From: Bog-756 sp963745955
Lineage (GTDB): Bacteria > Actinomycetota > Acidimicrobiia > Acidimicrobiales > RAAP-2
Length of the DNA: 64,000 nucleotides
NCBI GenBank assembly: GCA_963745955.1
Contig: CAVUZI010000007.1
Coordinates: 310,001-374,000, forward strand
Direction: 5' to 3'
Positions 44,506-54,601 of the stretch are shown piece by piece; the stretch's first letter is position 1, and each line of letters starts with the position of its first letter. The notes beneath the pieces are model-generated. The model did no database searches. It saw nothing but the letters and a program-made list of their open reading frames with translations, and was not told where the DNA came from. Both the position numbers and the translations under genes were made by a program.

Positions 44506-45273
44506 TCAGCCCTTCGGAGCCAGCAGGCGCTCGAGATTGGCCCGGGTCCCATCGGCCCGCCAGTGCTCGAGCACCTGCCGGTCGACCAGCGGGTCGCTCC
44601 CCTCCATGGCCTCAAGGGCAGCGCGGCGGACCGATGACTTGGCCAAGCCATAGGCACCGGCGTCGAGCGACGCCAGCTGCTCGGCGGCGGCCATCGCCGC
44701 CACCTGCAGCTCGAACCGCGGCAGGCGCTGGTGGGCCAAGCCGTACCGGCACGCCTCCTCGGCATCGAGGAGCCCGGCATCGAACATCAGCTGCTCGGCA
44801 CGCGGGCCGCACACGTGCTTCAACAGTTCGACGGCCACCACGGGAAAGGCCACGCCGACCCGGAGCTCGGTGACGCCGATCCGCGCCTCGTCGGCGATGA
44901 GCCGCTTGTCACAGGCGAAGGCGAGGAGGCACCCACCGGCGATGGCCGCCCCGTTGACGGCGGCAACGGTCGGCAGCGGGCACCGGAAGAGCCCGACGAG
45001 CGCAGCCTCGAGGGATTCCAGCAAGGTGTCGGTGTAGCTCTTCTCGTTGGCCAGGATCTGGCTCACATTGAGCCCGGCCGAGAAGACGTTGCCTGCTCCG
45101 GTCAGCACCAGCGCGCCGATGCCCGGGTCGTGCTGGCAGAACTCGACGAACATGGTGATCTCGTCCAGGACCTCCCGATCCAATGCGTTCACCTTGTCGC
45201 TGGCCAGCGTGAGGACGGCCGTCCGGCCCTCGCGGGACAGCTCGGTCCGCTTGAATTGCGGCGAGTCCGTCAC
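44506..45273 (-). CDS. Enoyl-CoA hydratase/isomerase family protein
   Basis: The 255-aa crotonase-fold protein has the oxyanion-hole strings VFSAGLNVSQI and AVNGAAIAGGCLLAFACDKR. The usual catalytic region reads GVTELRVGVAFP, where acid residues are not both at standard places, so hydratase, isomerase or hydrolase activity is possible. GTG at 45273 has AGGAGG 8 nt upstream. It is 160 bp downstream of the aldehyde dehydrogenase on the same strand and probably co-regulated. Confidence 0.8.
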   Translation of the reverse strand: MTDSPQFKRTELSREGRTAVLTLASDKVNALDREVLDEITMFVEFCQHDPGIGALVLTGAGNVFSAGLNVSQILANEKSYTDTLLESLEAALVGLFRCPLPTVAAVNGAAIAGGCLLAFACDKRLIADEARIGVTELRVGVAFPVVAVELLKHVCGPRAEQLMFDAGLLDAEEACRYGLAHQRLPRFELQVAAMAAAEQLASLDAGAYGLAKSSVRRAALEAMEGSDPLVDRQVLEHWRADGTRANLERLLAPKG

Positions 45274-45433
45274 CTTTCATCCCTCCTGTTCGGCTGCCCC
45301 GACGACGTGGTGCCGGTCGGCGGGATCCCGCCGACGGCATGGCCCGGTGATCCTAAGCACGGATACTCGCGACCCACAAGAAGTGCCCGGCAAGGGCACC
45401 GGCACCGGCGCCGAATGCCGAACGCCGACCGGC

Positions 45434-46918
45434 TCAGCGGTAGCCGGCCGGTGGGCCGTCCAGAATCACCGTCTTGGTCTCGAGGAAGGGCAGCAGGCCC
45501 TCGGTCCCGCCCTCCCGGCCGATGCCCGACTGCTTGAAGCCGCCGAAGGCGATGCCGAAGTCGGTGCGGAAGGCATTGTGGCCGACGGTGCCTGATCGGA
45601 GCCGACCTGCGACCTGCCGGGCCCGGTCCACGTCGTGGGTGAACACGGAGGCGTTGAGACCGTAGATGGTGTCGTTGGCCGTGGACACGAGGTGTTCCTC
45701 GTCGTCGGCCGGGATGACCGAGAGCACCGGACCGAAGATCTCCTCCTGCGCGATGGTGGAGGAGTTGTCCACGTTGGCGAACACCGTCGGTTCCACGTAG
45801 TAGCCGCGGTCGAGCGTCCTTCGGTCGTCCCCCCCGGTGACCAGCGTGGCACCCTCGTCCTTGCCCGTGGCGATGTAGCCCTCGACCCGGTCGCGCTGGC
45901 GGCCGGAGACGAGCGGGCCCATCTGGGTGGCGGGGTCGAACGGGTCGCCCACGCGGACCTGGGAGAAGGCACCGGCCAGCGCCTCGACCAGCTCGTCGTG
46001 CCGCTGGCGGGTGACGACGATCCGGGTCAGTGACGAGCACACCTGTCCCGACAGCATGCATTCGGCGCGGGCCAGAGTGGCCGCAGCCTCCTGCAGGTTC
46101 ATGTCGTCGAGGATGAGCGCCGCCGACTTCCCACCCAGCTCGAGGGTGCAGCGGGCGATCCGCTCCCCGCAGATCGAAGCGATCCGCCGCCCGGCGGCGG
46201 TCGAGCCGGTGAAGGTGATCTTGTCCACCCGGGGATCGCGGACCAGCAGCTCGGACACCTCCCGATCGGCGGTGACGACGTTCAGCACCCCGGCAGGCAG
46301 GCCGATGGCCTCGGCGATCTCGGCCACCACATAGGCGTCGCCGGGAGCCTCGGGCGAGCACTTGAGCACCACGGTGCACCCGGCCAGGAGGGCCGGCGCC
46401 AGCTTGTAGGTGATGAGGCCCATGGGGGCGTTCCACGGGATGATGGCACCGACGACGCCCACCGGCTCGCGCACCAGCAGGCCGAACTCCCCCATCGTGG
46501 GCTGCGCCCGCTCCTCGAACGGGAAGGTCTCGGCCAGATCGGCGTAGTAGTCGAACCCGGCGGCGGTGCCGGCCGCGCTGTGCTTGGCGATGACGTAGAG
46601 GGCGCCCGACTCGCGGGGCCAGATCTGTCCGATGTCCTCGGCCCGCTCCCGCAATCCGTCGGCGATGCCTCTGAGGAACCCGGCCCGTTCGGCGTGGGTC
46701 ATCGTGGGCCAGGGGCCCTCGTCGAAAGCCCGTCGGGCGGCCGTCACCGCCCGGTCGATGTCGGCCGCCTGGGCCTCGGGGACACGGAAGTACACCTGCT
46801 CCGTGCCCGAGTCGATGACATCGATGGTGGCATCGGACGAAGGCGCGACCCACCCGCCGTCGATGAAGAACCGGTCTGCGTGTCGGAGCGGTACGGCTGT
46901 CTCACCGGTCAAGGTCAA
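45434..46918 (-). CDS. NAD(P)-dependent aldehyde dehydrogenase
   Basis: The 494-aa enzyme has all ALDH signatures: PWN (161-163), the cofactor loop FTGSTAAGRR (236-245), the general base E260 in LELGGKS and the nucleophile C294 in SGQVCSSLTR. It oxidises aldehydes to acids, fitting steps after P450 and alcohol dehydrogenase. No ATG fits the family N-terminus; TTG at 46918 has AGGAGA about 9 nt upstream and is preferred. The residues upstream of it are Arg/Pro-rich and unlike the family. Confidence 0.9.
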   Translation of the reverse strand: MTLTGETAVPLRHADRFFIDGGWVAPSSDATIDVIDSGTEQVYFRVPEAQAADIDRAVTAARRAFDEGPWPTMTHAERAGFLRGIADGLRERAEDIGQIWPRESGALYVIAKHSAAGTAAGFDYYADLAETFPFEERAQPTMGEFGLLVREPVGVVGAIIPWNAPMGLITYKLAPALLAGCTVVLKCSPEAPGDAYVVAEIAEAIGLPAGVLNVVTADREVSELLVRDPRVDKITFTGSTAAGRRIASICGERIARCTLELGGKSAALILDDMNLQEAAATLARAECMLSGQVCSSLTRIVVTRQRHDELVEALAGAFSQVRVGDPFDPATQMGPLVSGRQRDRVEGYIATGKDEGATLVTGGDDRRTLDRGYYVEPTVFANVDNSSTIAQEEIFGPVLSVIPADDEEHLVSTANDTIYGLNASVFTHDVDRARQVAGRLRSGTVGHNAFRTDFGIAFGGFKQSGIGREGGTEGLLPFLETKTVILDGPPAGYR

Positions 46919-47082
46919 TTGAGCTGTCTCCTCATCGATTCGCCGCCGAAGCCGGACGTCGGCGGCGGGTGGCGGCACTGCCGCTTGGGCACAGCGTAGC
47001 CAGCCCCGTTTCGAGGGCACGGCTCCGGTGCTGTACGGCTCCGGTCGGCCGTCGCCGGTGCACGGTTCGGCCCGGTCACGCG

Positions 47083-47541
47083 TCAGCGGTTCAGTCTACG
47101 GCTTCGGGCGGGAGGCTTGTCCCGGTAGGACACCGGCAGCAGCTCGAGCAACTGACCGTCGGGATCCCGGACGAACAGTGCCGCACCCACGTCACTCTCC
47201 TCGATGATCTCCCCGCCGTACTCGGCCACCCGCGCCGCGGTGGCCCGCACGTCGTCGACCGAGATGGACAGGTGGGTGAGCCCGGGCTCGTTCATCGTGC
47301 GCGACCGCCAGGGTGCGGTGGCCCCCGGGGCCGAATAGTGCATCAGCTCGAGAACGAAACCGTCGAGGGTCAGGTACGAGGCGGTGACTCCGAGCGGCGG
47401 CGTGAGGCAGGTGAGCTTGGCCGTCGGCTCGTCGGGAGGGGTGATCTCGTACCAGAGTTTGAAGCCGAATACCTCCTGGTAGAACTGCTTCGATCGCTCG
47501 AGGTCGGTGACGACGTGCCCCGTGTGGTTGTACATGCCCAT
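47083..47541 (-). CDS. VOC family protein
   Basis: The 152-aa protein has the pattern of glyoxalase-like enzymes: NHTGHVVTDLERSKQFYQEV, then GLTHLSISVDDVRATAARVA and DPDGQLLELLPVS. Candidate metal ligands are the early H, the H of THLS and E in LLELLP, the arrangement of functional dioxygenases or lactoylglutathione lyases. GGAGG lies 6 nt before the ATG at 47541. It is close to a ferredoxin gene on the same strand within the catabolic island. Confidence 0.85.
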   Translation of the reverse strand: MGMYNHTGHVVTDLERSKQFYQEVFGFKLWYEITPPDEPTAKLTCLTPPLGVTASYLTLDGFVLELMHYSAPGATAPWRSRTMNEPGLTHLSISVDDVRATAARVAEYGGEIIEESDVGAALFVRDPDGQLLELLPVSYRDKPPARSRRLNR

Positions 47542-47668
47542 GCGTTGCCTCCGGTCCAGCCGGCCCCGTCTCCCGTGCCGGACGGCGTCATTGTAACGAC
47601 ATGGCGCATCGCGTTGCCGCCCGGCGACCAGGTGCATCGGCGCGCGCCCTCGTGGGTGAATCGGGAGG

Positions 47669-47902
47669 CTACGAAGGCAGCATCACGTCGACGAGGATGG
47701 CCGACGTCGGGCAGTTGGAGGCGGCCGTTCGCAGGTCTTCCTCCCGACCGTTCACATCGCCGACGACGACGGCCACACCGTCTTCGTCGAGGTCGAACAC
47801 TCCCCGCGCCCAGAACACGCAATTCCCCGATCCCATGCAGGCGTCCCGATCGATTGCGACACGGACACCCCCCGGGTCCGAGCTCCCCGGTTCTTCGACC
47901 AT
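47669..47902 (-). CDS. Small [3Fe-4S] ferredoxin
   Basis: The 77-aa ferredoxin has three cysteines: C22 and C28 in DACMGSGNC and C64 in ASNCPTSAI. The third position of the usual C-x2-C-x2-C is serine (S25), so a [3Fe-4S] cluster is expected. This is the type that passes electrons to bacterial P450s. The ATG at 47902 (MVEEPGSSDPGG) gives a normal N-terminus. No ferredoxin reductase gene is in the window. Its likely partners are the P450s at 53-61 kb. Confidence 0.85.
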   Translation of the reverse strand: MVEEPGSSDPGGVRVAIDRDACMGSGNCVFWARGVFDLDEDGVAVVVGDVNGREEDLRTAASNCPTSAILVDVMLPS

Positions 47903-48018
47903 GCGACCAAGGGTACACCGCGGACTCGACGCCCGGCCGTGCTCGAGACGCAGAATCCGACGTCGCCAACGGGTCATGCGCGGCCCGTGTCCGGACGGGG
48001 CCGTGTCCTATGCTGACC

Positions 48019-48106
48019 CGGTGCCGAGCCGGTACCGAGCCGGTACCGAGCCGGTGCGACGCAGGTGCCCAGCCGGTACCGAGCCGGTGCCGAGCCGGTG
48101 CCGAGC
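48019..48106. repeat. 11-bp repeat CGGTRCCGAGC upstream of LLM gene
   Basis: Six clear units of CGGTACCGAGC/CGGTGCCGAGC occur in two blocks of three (48019-48051 and 48074-48106), separated by a degenerate unit. The array ends 43 bp before the LLM start codon, so it may lie in the 5' untranslated region or promoter. Confidence 0.85.
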
Positions 48107-48149
48107 CGGATTCACAGGAACACGGCGGAGGACAGGAAGAGGCGCGGAT

Positions 48150-49028
48150 ATGGAGCAGCTGAAGTTCGGAGTCGCCTTTGCCAACATCGGATCCTTCGTC
48201 GATCCGGTCGAGGCGGTCCGGCTCGCCCGGGCTGCCGAAGCTGCCGGGTTCGAGTCCATCTGGACGGTCGACCACGTCGTGGTCCCGGCCGGGTACCAGT
48301 CCACCTATCCCTACGACCCGTCGGGCCGGCTCCCGTCCGGCGAGGGGACGGTCTTCCCCGATCCGCTGATCTGGTTGGCCTACGTGGCCGCCCAGACATC
48401 GACCCTGCGGTTGGGCACCGGCATCCTCATCGTGCCGCAACGCAATCCCCTGGTGCTGGCCAAGGAGCTGGCCACCCTCGACTATCTCTCGGGCGGCCGG
48501 ATGATCCTCGGGGCGGGCATCGGCTGGTTGGAGGAGGAGTTCACGGCCCTCGGTATCCCCTTCGCCGGCCGCGTGCAGCGAACCGAGGAGGCCATCGCGG
48601 CCATGCGGGCCCTGTGGTCCGAGGAGCAGGCCAGCTTCGAAGGCACCACCGTGCACTTCATCGACTGCTTCCTGCGCCCGCAGCCCCCCGGCGGTTCCAT
48701 TCCCGTGCACGTCGGGGGTCACAGCCCGGCGGCCGCCCGGCGGGCCGGCCGGATCGGCGACGGGTTCTTCCCGTTCGGCGTCGGCCCCGACGAGCTGCCT
48801 CCGTTGATCGACCTGGTTCGCACGAGCGCCGAGGAGGCCGGGAGGGATCCGGCGACGATCGAGGTCACGGTCCAGTGCAACGCAACCGACGGCGAGCGGG
48901 CCCGGGCCGAGGTGGAGGCGCTGCAGGAGCTCGGCGCCACCCGGATCCTCATTCCCGCGGTCCTGTTCGGGTCCGATCTCGAGCCGGCGCTCACGCGCTA
49001 TGGCGAGGAAGTGATCGGCCGCGCCTGA
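48150..49028 (+). CDS. LLM-class F420/FMN-dependent oxidoreductase
   Basis: The 292-aa protein is a bacterial luciferase-like TIM barrel: EQLKFGVAFANIG, SIWTVDHVVVPAG, LRLGTGILIVPQRNPLVLAK and GRMILGAGIGWLEEEF. In Actinomycetota most such proteins use F420 or FMN; the sequence cannot decide. It may hydroxylate, reduce or open rings in the catabolic island. The ATG at 48150 follows a GAGG-containing leader. It is preceded closely by the 11-bp repeats. Confidence 0.85.
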   Translation: MEQLKFGVAFANIGSFVDPVEAVRLARAAEAAGFESIWTVDHVVVPAGYQSTYPYDPSGRLPSGEGTVFPDPLIWLAYVAAQTSTLRLGTGILIVPQRNPLVLAKELATLDYLSGGRMILGAGIGWLEEEFTALGIPFAGRVQRTEEAIAAMRALWSEEQASFEGTTVHFIDCFLRPQPPGGSIPVHVGGHSPAAARRAGRIGDGFFPFGVGPDELPPLIDLVRTSAEEAGRDPATIEVTVQCNATDGERARAEVEALQELGATRILIPAVLFGSDLEPALTRYGEEVIGRA

Positions 49029-49228
49029 GCGGCGCCGGGCCCGGTCACCGCGGGTGCGGTGCCGGGCCAGGGACCGGTGGGCATCGAAGTAGGGTGGCCG
49101 GGCGAAGGTCCTGGTGAGCGGCCATGTCGGCGACCGCTCCCCCGGCCGGCATCGCCGCACCCACACGGAGAAGGGCACGGACACCTCCACATGAAACGAC
49201 ACGCGCAGATGGAAGCGACGGGCGCACG

Positions 49229-50375
49229 GTGAGCACCTCCATCGAACCGTTTCGGATCCGGATCGAGGATTCGGTCCTCGAGGATCTGCAGGACCGCCTG
49301 GCGCGGACCCGCCTCCCGGATCAGATCGATGGCACCGGTTGGGAGTACGGCATGCCCGTCGACTACCTGCGCGAGCTGGTCGACTACTGGCGCGACACCT
49401 TCGACTGGCGCACACAGGAAGCGCGGCTGGAAGAGCTCGACCACTTCCGGACCTCCATCGACGACCAGGCGATCCACTTCATCCACGCCCGATCACCCCA
49501 CCCGGATGCGCTTCCGCTGCTCCTCATCCACGGCTGGCCCGGTTCTGTCGTCGAGTTCCTCGACGTCATCCCGCGACTGGTCGATCCCGAGTCCTACGGC
49601 GGCGACGCCGGCGACGCCTTCCACGTGGTGGCGCCCTCGCTCCCGGGCTACGGGTTCTCCGAACCACCCCGCTCGCGGGGCTGGGACGTGCAGCGCATCG
49701 CCCGGGCGTTCGTCGAGCTCATGGGCCGACTCGACTACCCGCACTACGGCGCCCAGGGCGGCGACTGGGGATCCCAGGTGACGACCCGGATCGGCGCGCT
49801 CGATCCCGAGCACTGTGCCGCCATCCACCTCAACATGGCCCTCGGTCGTCCCCCCGACACGTCCGAGCCGCTGACCGAGGAGGAACAGGCGGACCTGGCG
49901 GCGATGAAGCAGTTCGGCGATCGAGGAGTCCGGCTACGCCGACGAACAGGGAACCAAGCCGCAGACGATCGGTGTCGCGCTCAACGACTCACCCGCCGGT
50001 CTGCTGGCCTGGATCGTGGAGAAGTTCCGGACCTGGAGCGACTGCGACGGCAATCCGGAGAACTGCTTCACCCGCGATCAGCTCATCACCAACGTCATGC
50101 TGTACTGGGTCACCCAGACCAGTGCGTCCTCGGCCCGTCTCTACTGGGAGACCAAGCACCAGGACCGCACGGCCAGGACGCCGCCCTTCGTCGACGTTCC
50201 CACCGGCGTGGCGCGGTATCCCAAAGAGGTCCTGCGTTGGCCGCGGTCGTGGGTCGAGCGTCAGTACAACGTCGTGCACTGGGCCGTCATGGAGCGGGGC
50301 GGCCACTTCCCGGCCATGGAACAGCCCGAGCTGTTCGTCGAGGATCTGCGCCGGTACTTCCGACGGGCGCGTTGA
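49229..50375 (+). CDS. Epoxide hydrolase with EHN domain (frameshifted)
   Basis: Corrected length is 381 aa. An N-terminal EHN helix (LEDLQDRLARTRLPDQ) and a meander precede the alpha/beta-hydrolase core: HGWPG (101-105, oxyanion hole), nucleophile D179 in GAQGGDWGSQ, and a late base in GGHFPAMEQPE. It opens epoxides to diols, as in juvenile-hormone-type microsomal enzymes. An extra base near 49916-49919 shifts the frame after MKQFG; it resumes IEESGYADEQGTKPQTIGVA. GTG at 49229 starts at STSIEPFRI. It would act after a P450 epoxidation. Confidence 0.85.
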
Positions 50376-50397
50376 CCGCCCTCCGTGCCGGCCGCCC

Positions 50398-52054
50398 TCA
50401 GACGAGCCTGGGCCGAATGCCCGGCCGCTGCTCCAGCTCGAGTTGGCGCTCGTCGGTCCGGATGAGCGTGCCGTTCACCATCACATGGCGCACACCCGTC
50501 GGTTCCTCGTTGGTCAGGCGTTCACCGTCGGCCGGCAGATCGCGCAGGCGGCGCTGGGGACCGGGCGCCACCGTCGCCGGGTCGAACACGCAGACGTCGG
50601 CGGCGTAGCCCGGGACGCAGGTAGCCCCGGCCCTCGAAGCCGAACATGTCGGCGGGCTCACCGGCCAGCTTCCGGACGGCACGTTCGAGGGGCATGAGCT
50701 CCCGCTCCCGGACCCAGGTTCCGAGGAGGTCGGTGGGGCTCGGCGCGTCGCACAGCTGGTCCACGTGGGCGCCGGCATCGGTCAGACCCAGCACCACGTG
50801 GTCCTCGGTGAGCAGGCGTCCCACCTCCTCACGATCGTCGTTGGCGATGTAGGCCCGGAACCGGGTGGCGAGGTCCTCGGCCAGCGCCAGTTCGCACATG
50901 ACGTCCAGGGGACTGACGCCCCGCTCCCGGGCGATGTCGGTGACCCGACGGCCCAGCAGCTCGGGAAACCGCTCCGACTCCGACACCTCGAACGTCTCCC
51001 ACCGTGGTTTCATCCCGCCCTCGTTGCCCTCGAGGTCCTCGTAGGCCCGGGTCCGCCACTCCTGGTCGCGGAAGGCCGCCTTCCGCACCGCAGGGCTGAC
51101 CTTGATGAGCTCGCCGAACACCTCGCCGACGTTGAGGTTGTAGGCGTCGGCCAGGGTGAACTGCATGGTCAACGGGCGCGGCGTGACCTGGGGCCAGACG
51201 TTCGCCCCCCGGGCCAGGGCCTCCTCGTGCATCTGGACGACTTCACGATGCTTCCCGCTCGACAGGGCGAACAGCGGACAGGTGAAGGGCCGGCCCACGC
51301 GCGGCTGCCACGTGAAGATGTCCGGGTACTCGCACTGCCAGCCCGGCGTGGTCAGCACGACACCCTTCCCGGCCTTGCCCGCGGCCATGAACAGCGCCTC
51401 GACCTCGTCCATCTCGGCGAACCGGCTGGGGACCGGCTTGCCGTCCACGCCTCGATGGGCGAACGAGAAGCTGGTCGACAGCCCGGCCGCCCCGACCTCC
51501 ATGGCCTCACCGACCAGTCGGCACATGCGGTCGATCTCCTCGGGGGTGGCGGCCCGCTCGTAGGCCGCGTCCCCCATGACGTAGAGCCGCAGCGCGGTGT
51601 GACCGATGTAGGCGGTGAAATTGAGGGTCGTCCCGCGACGGCCGACCAGGTCGAGGTAGTCCGGGAACGTCTCGAACTCCCAGGCGATCCCGGCCGAGAG
51701 GGAGGCGGCGTCCATGCCCTCTACGTTCTCGAGCGTGTGCACGATCACGTCGTGGTGCTCGGGACGGCACGGGGCGATGGAGAAGCCGCAGTTGCCCGCC
51801 ACCACCGTGGTGACCCCGTGGTACGACGACGGCTTGAGCTCGGGGTCCCAGAACACCTGTGCGTCGAAATGGGTGTGGATGTCGATGAAGCCCGGCGCCA
51901 CTGCGCATCCGGATGCATCCACTTCGACGGTGCCGTCGAGCTTCGGGCCGATCTCCTCGATCAATCCTCCGCTGATGGCCACGTCGGCCACACGGCCGGG
52001 CCCGCCGGTGCCGTCGAACACCGTTCCGCCGCGAATTACCAGGTCAGCCGACAT
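50398..52054 (-). CDS. N-acyl-D-amino-acid deacylase-like amidohydrolase (frameshifted)
   Basis: Corrected length is 551 aa. The amidohydrolase barrel starts with DLVIRGGTVFDGTGGPG and has the metal motif FIDIHTHFDAQ, VVAGNCGFSIAP and LTDAGAHVDQ, as in D-aminoacylases and related dihydropyrimidinase-fold enzymes. An extra base in the CCC run at 50609-50611 shifts the frame after GYLRPG; it resumes YAADVCVFDPATVAPG and ends GIRPRLV. It hydrolyses amide or cyclic-imide bonds; the substrate is unknown. The last gene of a probable four-gene minus-strand operon. Confidence 0.85.
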
Positions 52055-52150
52055 ATCCCCTGCTCCTTTGCATCGTCCGGGTGGGTCATGAACTCGATGA
52101 GACGGTGATCGAAGCCGTACAGGCTCCCCGGTGACCTCGGGCCGCCCACC

Positions 52151-53257
52151 TCAGGCGACATGGTCGAAGCCGTACAGCTCGGCGCAGTTGAGCGCGGTGA
52201 TCTTGCGACGGTCCCGGTCGGGGAGCGCACCCAGTGTCTCCTCGATCGAGCGCCGCGACTCGGGGAACGTGCTGTCGGTGTGCGGGAAGTCTGCGGCCCA
52301 CATGCACGAGTCGGCGCCGAGGTGCGGGATGTACTGGTAGGCCAGCGCCTCCTCTTCGAAGGTGGCGATGACCTGTCGCTTGAACAGCTCGCTGGGTGGG
52401 ACACTCGGGGCATAGTCGATCTTGTCCCGGAGGTTCTCCCACTCCATGTCCATCCGGGCGAGGAAGTACGGCAGCCAACCGACCCCCGCCTCCGCCAGCA
52501 CCAGCGTGAGCCCGGGGTGCCGCTCGAGCGCCCCGGAGAAGACCATGATGGCCAGCGCCTCGTCGAGCTGCAGGGGAAGGAGGGTGGCGAAGGCCGCCGA
52601 CTGCCACTTGCCCACCTCGTAGCGCAGCCTCGCGGATGCGCCCTCTTTGATGTGGAAGCTGATGGGCAGTCCCGTCTGCTCGGCCGCCGCCCACAGGCGA
52701 TCCCAGGCCGGATCGCCGGCGTCGAAATCGAACACGTCGATGATCGCACCGCGGTGGCCCAGGCCGGCGACCCGTTCGAGCTCGGCCACCGCGGCCCCGG
52801 GCGAATGACTGGGCAGGAACGGAAGGGCGCACAGCCGGTCCGGTGCGAATGCGTTGAACTCCTCGATGGCCCAGTCGTTCCATGCCGCATAGCACGCGGT
52901 CTGCAGGTCCGGCTCGGGGATCGACAGCGTCAGTGGGATGGGACCGTAGATGACCGACGCCCACACCCCGTCGAGGTCCATGTCCTCCAACCGCAGCTTC
53001 GGATCGCTGACCCGAAAGCCGTCGTCCTCCAGGCCGGCGCGGCTGACGGCACTGAGCGCCTGGAGCTTGTCCCCCGGCGGCAGTCCGCTGCGGCCGAGCA
53101 CACGATCGTTGCAGACCCACATCGGATCGCCCTCGCCGGTCACCACCCGTGGGCCTCGTTCGATGAGGTCCTTCGGCAGCCGTGACTCCCACAACCGGCG
53201 CGGAACGGCGCGCAGGTCCAGGTGGTCGTCACAGGAATAGATGCTCGTCTGGTCCAT
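52151..53257 (-). CDS. ACMSD-like amidohydrolase (Amidohydro_2)
   Basis: The 368-aa TIM-barrel protein has a metal-binding start IYSCDDHLDLRA, GLPISFHIKEG, and CMWAADFPHTDST, the three zones of Amidohydro_2 proteins. It is a paralogue in type, not a close copy, of the protein at 43154-44356. A decarboxylase or hydrolase role in breakdown of a cyclic intermediate is likely. ATG at 53257 (MDQTSIYS) follows AAGGAA. It lies between the P450 and the deacylase, with 68 and 96 bp gaps. Confidence 0.85.
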   Translation of the reverse strand: MDQTSIYSCDDHLDLRAVPRRLWESRLPKDLIERGPRVVTGEGDPMWVCNDRVLGRSGLPPGDKLQALSAVSRAGLEDDGFRVSDPKLRLEDMDLDGVWASVIYGPIPLTLSIPEPDLQTACYAAWNDWAIEEFNAFAPDRLCALPFLPSHSPGAAVAELERVAGLGHRGAIIDVFDFDAGDPAWDRLWAAAEQTGLPISFHIKEGASARLRYEVGKWQSAAFATLLPLQLDEALAIMVFSGALERHPGLTLVLAEAGVGWLPYFLARMDMEWENLRDKIDYAPSVPPSELFKRQVIATFEEEALAYQYIPHLGADSCMWAADFPHTDSTFPESRRSIEETLGALPDRDRRKITALNCAELYGFDHVA

Positions 53258-53325
53258 CTCGTTCCTTCCTTCCCGGACCCCGGTCGGCCGCCGCGTCCGG
53301 CCCACCGTCCGACGGAGGCGGACTG

Positions 53326-54561
53326 CTAGGTGAGGCGGTATCGGATCGGCAGGTGCTTGATCGCCCCGTTGACGGCCGAATTCAGGCGCTCGACCGGTCC
53401 CGACTGCTCGAACCACTCCATGCGGGTGGCGAGGAGGCCGAACATGGCCGCCAGCTCGGCTCGGGCCACGTGCGCGCCCATGCACATGTGAGGGCCGAAA
53501 CCGAACACGAGCGTCGGGACCGGTGGACGGTCGATGCGGAACTCGAAGGGATCCTCGAACACCGCTTCGTCGCGGTTCGCCGATGCCCAGTACAGCGCCA
53601 GCTTGTCCCCGGCGTGGATCTGCTGGCCGTGCAGCTCGTAGTCCTCGGTGGCGGTCCGGGCGAAGTAGCTGATCGGGGTGACCCAACGGAGGATCTCCTC
53701 GACGGCACCGGGCAGGAGCTCGGGGTGGGCCTGCAGCCGCTCCCACTGGTCCGGGAACTCGCAGAAGGCCTGCATGCCGCCGGCGATGGCGTCACGGGTC
53801 GTCTGGTTCCCCGCCTCCACCAACAGCTCGCAGTACGAGATGAGCTGGCTCTTGGTGAGGGGCTGCCCGTTGACCTCGCTCTGCACCAGCTGGGTGACCA
53901 GGTCGTCCTGCGGATGTTCACGACGGTCCGCCACCATCTGCTTGAAGTAGCGGTGCAGCTCGCCGCGGGCCCGCATGGAGGTCTGCTCGGGGCTCTCGCC
54001 CGGGAGCCGGTACTCGGGATCGTCCTTGCCGATGATCTCGTTGGTCCAGCGGAAGTGGAGCTCCCAGTCGGCCTTGGGCACACCCAGCACCCAGGAGATG
54101 ACCTCGACGGGAAACGGTGCCGCCAAGGCGTCGACGAAGTCACACTCGCTGATCTCGCCCCCCGTCGAAGCCTGATCGACCAGATCGGCGGCGATGCGCG
54201 TGATCTCCTCGCTGCGGGCCCGGACCGCACTCCGCAGGAACTTCTTGTTGGCCACCTGGCGCATGGGGCCGTGCTTGGGAGGATCGAGGTAGACGATCAT
54301 CTCCGGCGTCACATCGAGCCCGCTGAGGTCCATGTCCAGGGTGATCCCCTGAGCGCTCGAGAAGAGCTGGGGCTGCGTGGCCACGTGGACGATGTCGGCG
54401 TGCCTGGTAACGGCCCAGAAGGGCGGGTGACCGGGTGGCTCGATGTAGGCCACGGGCGCCTCCGCTCGCAGCCGGGTCCACACCTCGTGCGGATAGCCGT
54501 GGCGCGCGAACCGCTCCGGGTCGACAAGGTCGAGCGGGTCGATGTCGAGGCTCATGGGCAT
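53326..54561 (-). CDS. Cytochrome P450 (CYP), class I bacterial
   Basis: The 411-aa soluble P450 has the I-helix oxygen-binding motif (VEAGNQTTRD, 248-257), the ExxR motif E289-R292 and the heme ligand C360 in FGFGPHMCMGAHVAR. It hydroxylates a hydrophobic substrate with electrons from a ferredoxin. The wording is close to actinobacterial sterol- or terpenoid-related CYPs (inference, not a family assignment). The ATG at 54561 or the next Met (MPMS) are alternatives. It lies 40 bp after the alcohol dehydrogenase gene on the same strand. Confidence 0.95.
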   Translation of the reverse strand: MPMSLDIDPLDLVDPERFARHGYPHEVWTRLRAEAPVAYIEPPGHPPFWAVTRHADIVHVATQPQLFSSAQGITLDMDLSGLDVTPEMIVYLDPPKHGPMRQVANKKFLRSAVRARSEEITRIAADLVDQASTGGEISECDFVDALAAPFPVEVISWVLGVPKADWELHFRWTNEIIGKDDPEYRLPGESPEQTSMRARGELHRYFKQMVADRREHPQDDLVTQLVQSEVNGQPLTKSQLISYCELLVEAGNQTTRDAIAGGMQAFCEFPDQWERLQAHPELLPGAVEEILRWVTPISYFARTATEDYELHGQQIHAGDKLALYWASANRDEAVFEDPFEFRIDRPPVPTLVFGFGPHMCMGAHVARAELAAMFGLLATRMEWFEQSGPVERLNSAVNGAIKHLPIRYRLT

Positions 54562-54601
54562 GCCGGACTCCTTTGTCGCCTGGGAAACACTCTCGACCCG
54601 C

